Shown here one piece after another: positions 4,597 to 6,419 of a DNA stretch of 6,419 nt (within the stretch, counting starts at the first letter, position 1; every line of letters begins with the position of its first letter). The stretch comes from an uncultured Erysipelotrichaceae bacterium (lineage in GTDB: Bacteria > Bacillota_I > Bacilli_A > Erysipelotrichales > Erysipelotrichaceae). The notes beneath the pieces were generated by a model. The model searched no databases. It had not been told where the DNA came from and saw only the letters and a list, made by a program, of their open reading frames with translations. Both the position numbers and the translations under genes were made by a program. The stretch is taken from positions 1-6,419 of the forward strand of contig CADBMY010000187.1 in assembly GCA_902795905.1 (NCBI GenBank). The letters run 5' to 3'.

Positions 4597-6419
4597 ATGA
4601 CAACTGTACAGGAGATCTGGAAACGGAATCTCAGCAAACTCATCGAAAGAGCACGTGAAGGAGATACCGGAGCTCTGAAAGCGCTGCGTGATCACTATGG
4701 ACCTGAACTGCAGAAACAGGCAGCACAGATGTTCAGTGATCCTGCAGAAGCACTGAAAGCGGTAGACAATACCTTTGCGAAGGCTTTTGCCAATCTGCAG
4801 TATCTGAAAGATGAAAGTACGATCGAACAGTGGCTGACAAATATCCTCAGCAATGAGGCAGCCCTTTCCTCTGCCGCAAAGAATACTGTTACACCGCAGG
4901 CAGTGAAGACGGAAAAACCGAAGAAGAGATCTTTTACTGCGCTTCTGGCAGTTCTGCTGGTGGCCGCAATCGCTGTCGGCGGTATGGCTGTCTATTCCGG
5001 ACGCGGCGGAAAGACACCGGGCGGCAGCAGTACAGGAGGATCCGCACAGCCGGTAGAAGTACTGAAACATCCGGCCCTGTTTACAGAGGATATCTTCGGC
5101 GGAAGTGCAGAGATCACAGCGAATACACCGGCATATTCTTCGGATCTTGGAACAGTGATCAACCCGGGTGTCTATCCCCCGGAAGTGACATGGTACAATG
5201 ATCCGCTCGGAGATGAAGGAAGAACAAAGCTGCAGGAAAACTACTTTGTGACAAGACCTGCCGACTGGGGATATGAATTCTATGATATCTACTTCAGCAA
5301 TCCCGGCGGCTATGTACCGACATTCATCACCACGGATTCCCTGCTGCATGCATTCCACCAGTACTATGCTTTTCTGCAGAAGAATACGGAAAGAGACTAC
5401 CTGTATGACCGTCTGAAGGAAATGAGCGAAAAGCTGTATGCCAACAGTCTTGCCCAGAAACAGGAGCTGACAGGCACACCGTGGGAAGCAGCTGCAGAGA
5501 GAAATATCGGATACTACGGGATCGCTGTTGAACTGCTTGGCGGTGAGGCATCACTGAGCGCAGATGCACAGGCAGAGCTGTCAATGATCCTGGATGGTTC
5601 GGGTGTCAGCGAGTCGCTCCTGTTTGCGAATGAGAAGAGTTATACCCAGGACTACAGCCAGTTCAAACCAAGGGGTTACTATACGGAGTCAGACAGACTG
5701 GAGGCTTACTTCCGGGCAATGATGTGGTACGGGCAGATGAACTTTGCCAGAGCATCCGAAGATCTGACCAGAAGTGCTGTATTATCCGTGCTGGCTATGG
5801 ATGAGGAAGTGTATCAGCTGTGGTCGGAGATCTACAGTGTAACAGCTTTCTTTGCGGGTGAGAGTGATGACCTGGGTTACAGTGAATACTATCCGGCTGT
5901 TGTGTCCGTATACGGAGAAAATGTTACCGTAAATGATCTTGCGGCAGATGAAGACAAGTTCACAAAGCTCAGGGAAGTAGTTGGACAGTTCGCTTCGCCG
6001 GGGATCAACAGTGTATACAGAGAGACGTGGGATGAGGATACTGCAGGTTTCAGAGTGCTGGGTCAGAGATTTACATTTGACGGCTATGCGATCGAGAGAC
6101 TCACAAACGGTGTATCCAAACTGGATAAGAAGTCACGTTCACTGCCGACAGGACTGGATATCCCGGCAGCTTTAGGCAGTGATCTCGCTCTGCAGATCGC
6201 CGAAGAAACCACGGATATCCAAAATTTCCCGTCATATGCATCAGAGCTGGAAAAACTGCGTACAGCAGCTGATGAGAAGGCATATCAGTGTGTTTCCTCC
6301 GCATGGCTTGGCATGATCAGAACACAGCTGAAAGCGGACGGAGAGGGTATGCCGAGCTTTATGCAGAGCAAAGCCTGGGAGACCAAAAAACTGAATACAT
6401 TTATGGGCAGCTATACCGA
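4597..6419 (+). CDS. Membrane-anchored DUF3160 protein with N-terminal sigma-70 region 2-like domain (3' end outside window)
   Basis: Open frame of 607 codons without a stop, cut by the window edge. Residues about 11-90 resemble ECF sigma-factor region 2: LIERAREGD (15-23) followed by ALKAL, then DPAEALKAVDNTFAKAFANL (48-67) and QWLTNILSNEA (78-88), in the family order and spacing. No region 4 helix-turn-helix follows. KKR (109-111) precedes a single hydrophobic helix at about 112-133, giving cytoplasmic N-terminus and external C-terminus by the positive-inside rule. A Gly/Ser linker (134-150) leads to a DUF3160 domain, recognised by VPTFITTDSLLHAFHQYY (240-257), QFKPRGYYTESDRL (355-368) with FRAMMW, LGQRFTFDGY (488-497) and LPTGLDIPAALGS (516-528). 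The window ends near the conserved W-x-x-K-x-LNT-x-x-GS segment, so the domain should continue. DUF3160 has no settled function. The gene is second in an operon with the zinc-ribbon protein. The DUF3160 call is strong; the sigma-like call is from remembered family patterns. Confidence 0.85.
   Translation, partial: MTTVQEIWKRNLSKLIERAREGDTGALKALRDHYGPELQKQAAQMFSDPAEALKAVDNTFAKAFANLQYLKDESTIEQWLTNILSNEAALSSAAKNTVTPQAVKTEKPKKRSFTALLAVLLVAAIAVGGMAVYSGRGGKTPGGSSTGGSAQPVEVLKHPALFTEDIFGGSAEITANTPAYSSDLGTVINPGVYPPEVTWYNDPLGDEGRTKLQENYFVTRPADWGYEFYDIYFSNPGGYVPTFITTDSLLHAFHQYYAFLQKNTERDYLYDRLKEMSEKLYANSLAQKQELTGTPWEAAAERNIGYYGIAVELLGGEASLSADAQAELSMILDGSGVSESLLFANEKSYTQDYSQFKPRGYYTESDRLEAYFRAMMWYGQMNFARASEDLTRSAVLSVLAMDEEVYQLWSEIYSVTAFFAGESDDLGYSEYYPAVVSVYGENVTVNDLAADEDKFTKLREVVGQFASPGINSVYRETWDEDTAGFRVLGQRFTFDGYAIERLTNGVSKLDKKSRSLPTGLDIPAALGSDLALQIAEETTDIQNFPSYASELEKLRTAADEKAYQCVSSAWLGMIRTQLKADGEGMPSFMQSKAWETKKLNTFMGSYT

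Noticed and set aside
4597..4860. A true, functional ECF sigma factor
   Set aside because: Only a region 2-like segment is present. No region 4 DNA-binding domain follows, and the chain goes straight into a membrane helix and an external domain.
4510..5358. A 282-codon minus-strand open frame opposite the start of the DUF3160 gene
   Set aside because: It crosses the junction of two well-supported plus-strand genes, has no convincing domain, and the plus-strand frame shows clear DUF3160 motifs.

Overview
This window looks like ordinary chromosome from a Bacillota (Firmicutes) bacterium, possibly a gut anaerobe of the Clostridia or Erysipelotrichia type. That placement is an inference from strong AGGAGG-type ribosome binding sites, TGn extended -10 promoters, short intergenic gaps with compact stem-loop plus T-tract terminators, coding sequence of roughly balanced base composition with AT-rich spacers, and the gene content. 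I see no mobile element, tRNA, rRNA or CRISPR array.

Left part (22-3123): a probable small catabolic or metabolite-handling locus. An RraA-family protein (22-642, minus strand) is divergent from a 12-helix major facilitator superfamily transporter (828-2108, plus). The 185-bp AT-rich space between them holds back-to-back promoters and several palindromes that could be operators. The transporter ends in a strong terminator. A metallo-beta-lactamase-fold hydrolase with a complete two-zinc site follows (2206-3123) with its own extended -10 promoter and its own terminator. Uptake by the transporter followed by hydrolysis and aldolase/lyase-type chemistry is plausible, but the substrate cannot be read from the sequence.

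Right part (3217-6419, open at the edge): a two-gene operon for membrane proteins with cytoplasmic modules. The first gene encodes a protein with four equal CxxC-x10-CxxC zinc ribbons joined by Glu/Pro-rich linkers and followed by a multi-helix membrane domain. The second starts 12 nt later and runs off the window. It begins with a stretch resembling ECF sigma-factor region 2, then has one transmembrane helix with KKR on the cytoplasmic side, a Gly/Ser linker and an extracytoplasmic DUF3160 domain. This sigma-like/transmembrane/DUF3160 architecture, paired with a zinc-ribbon membrane protein, is the most interesting content here.
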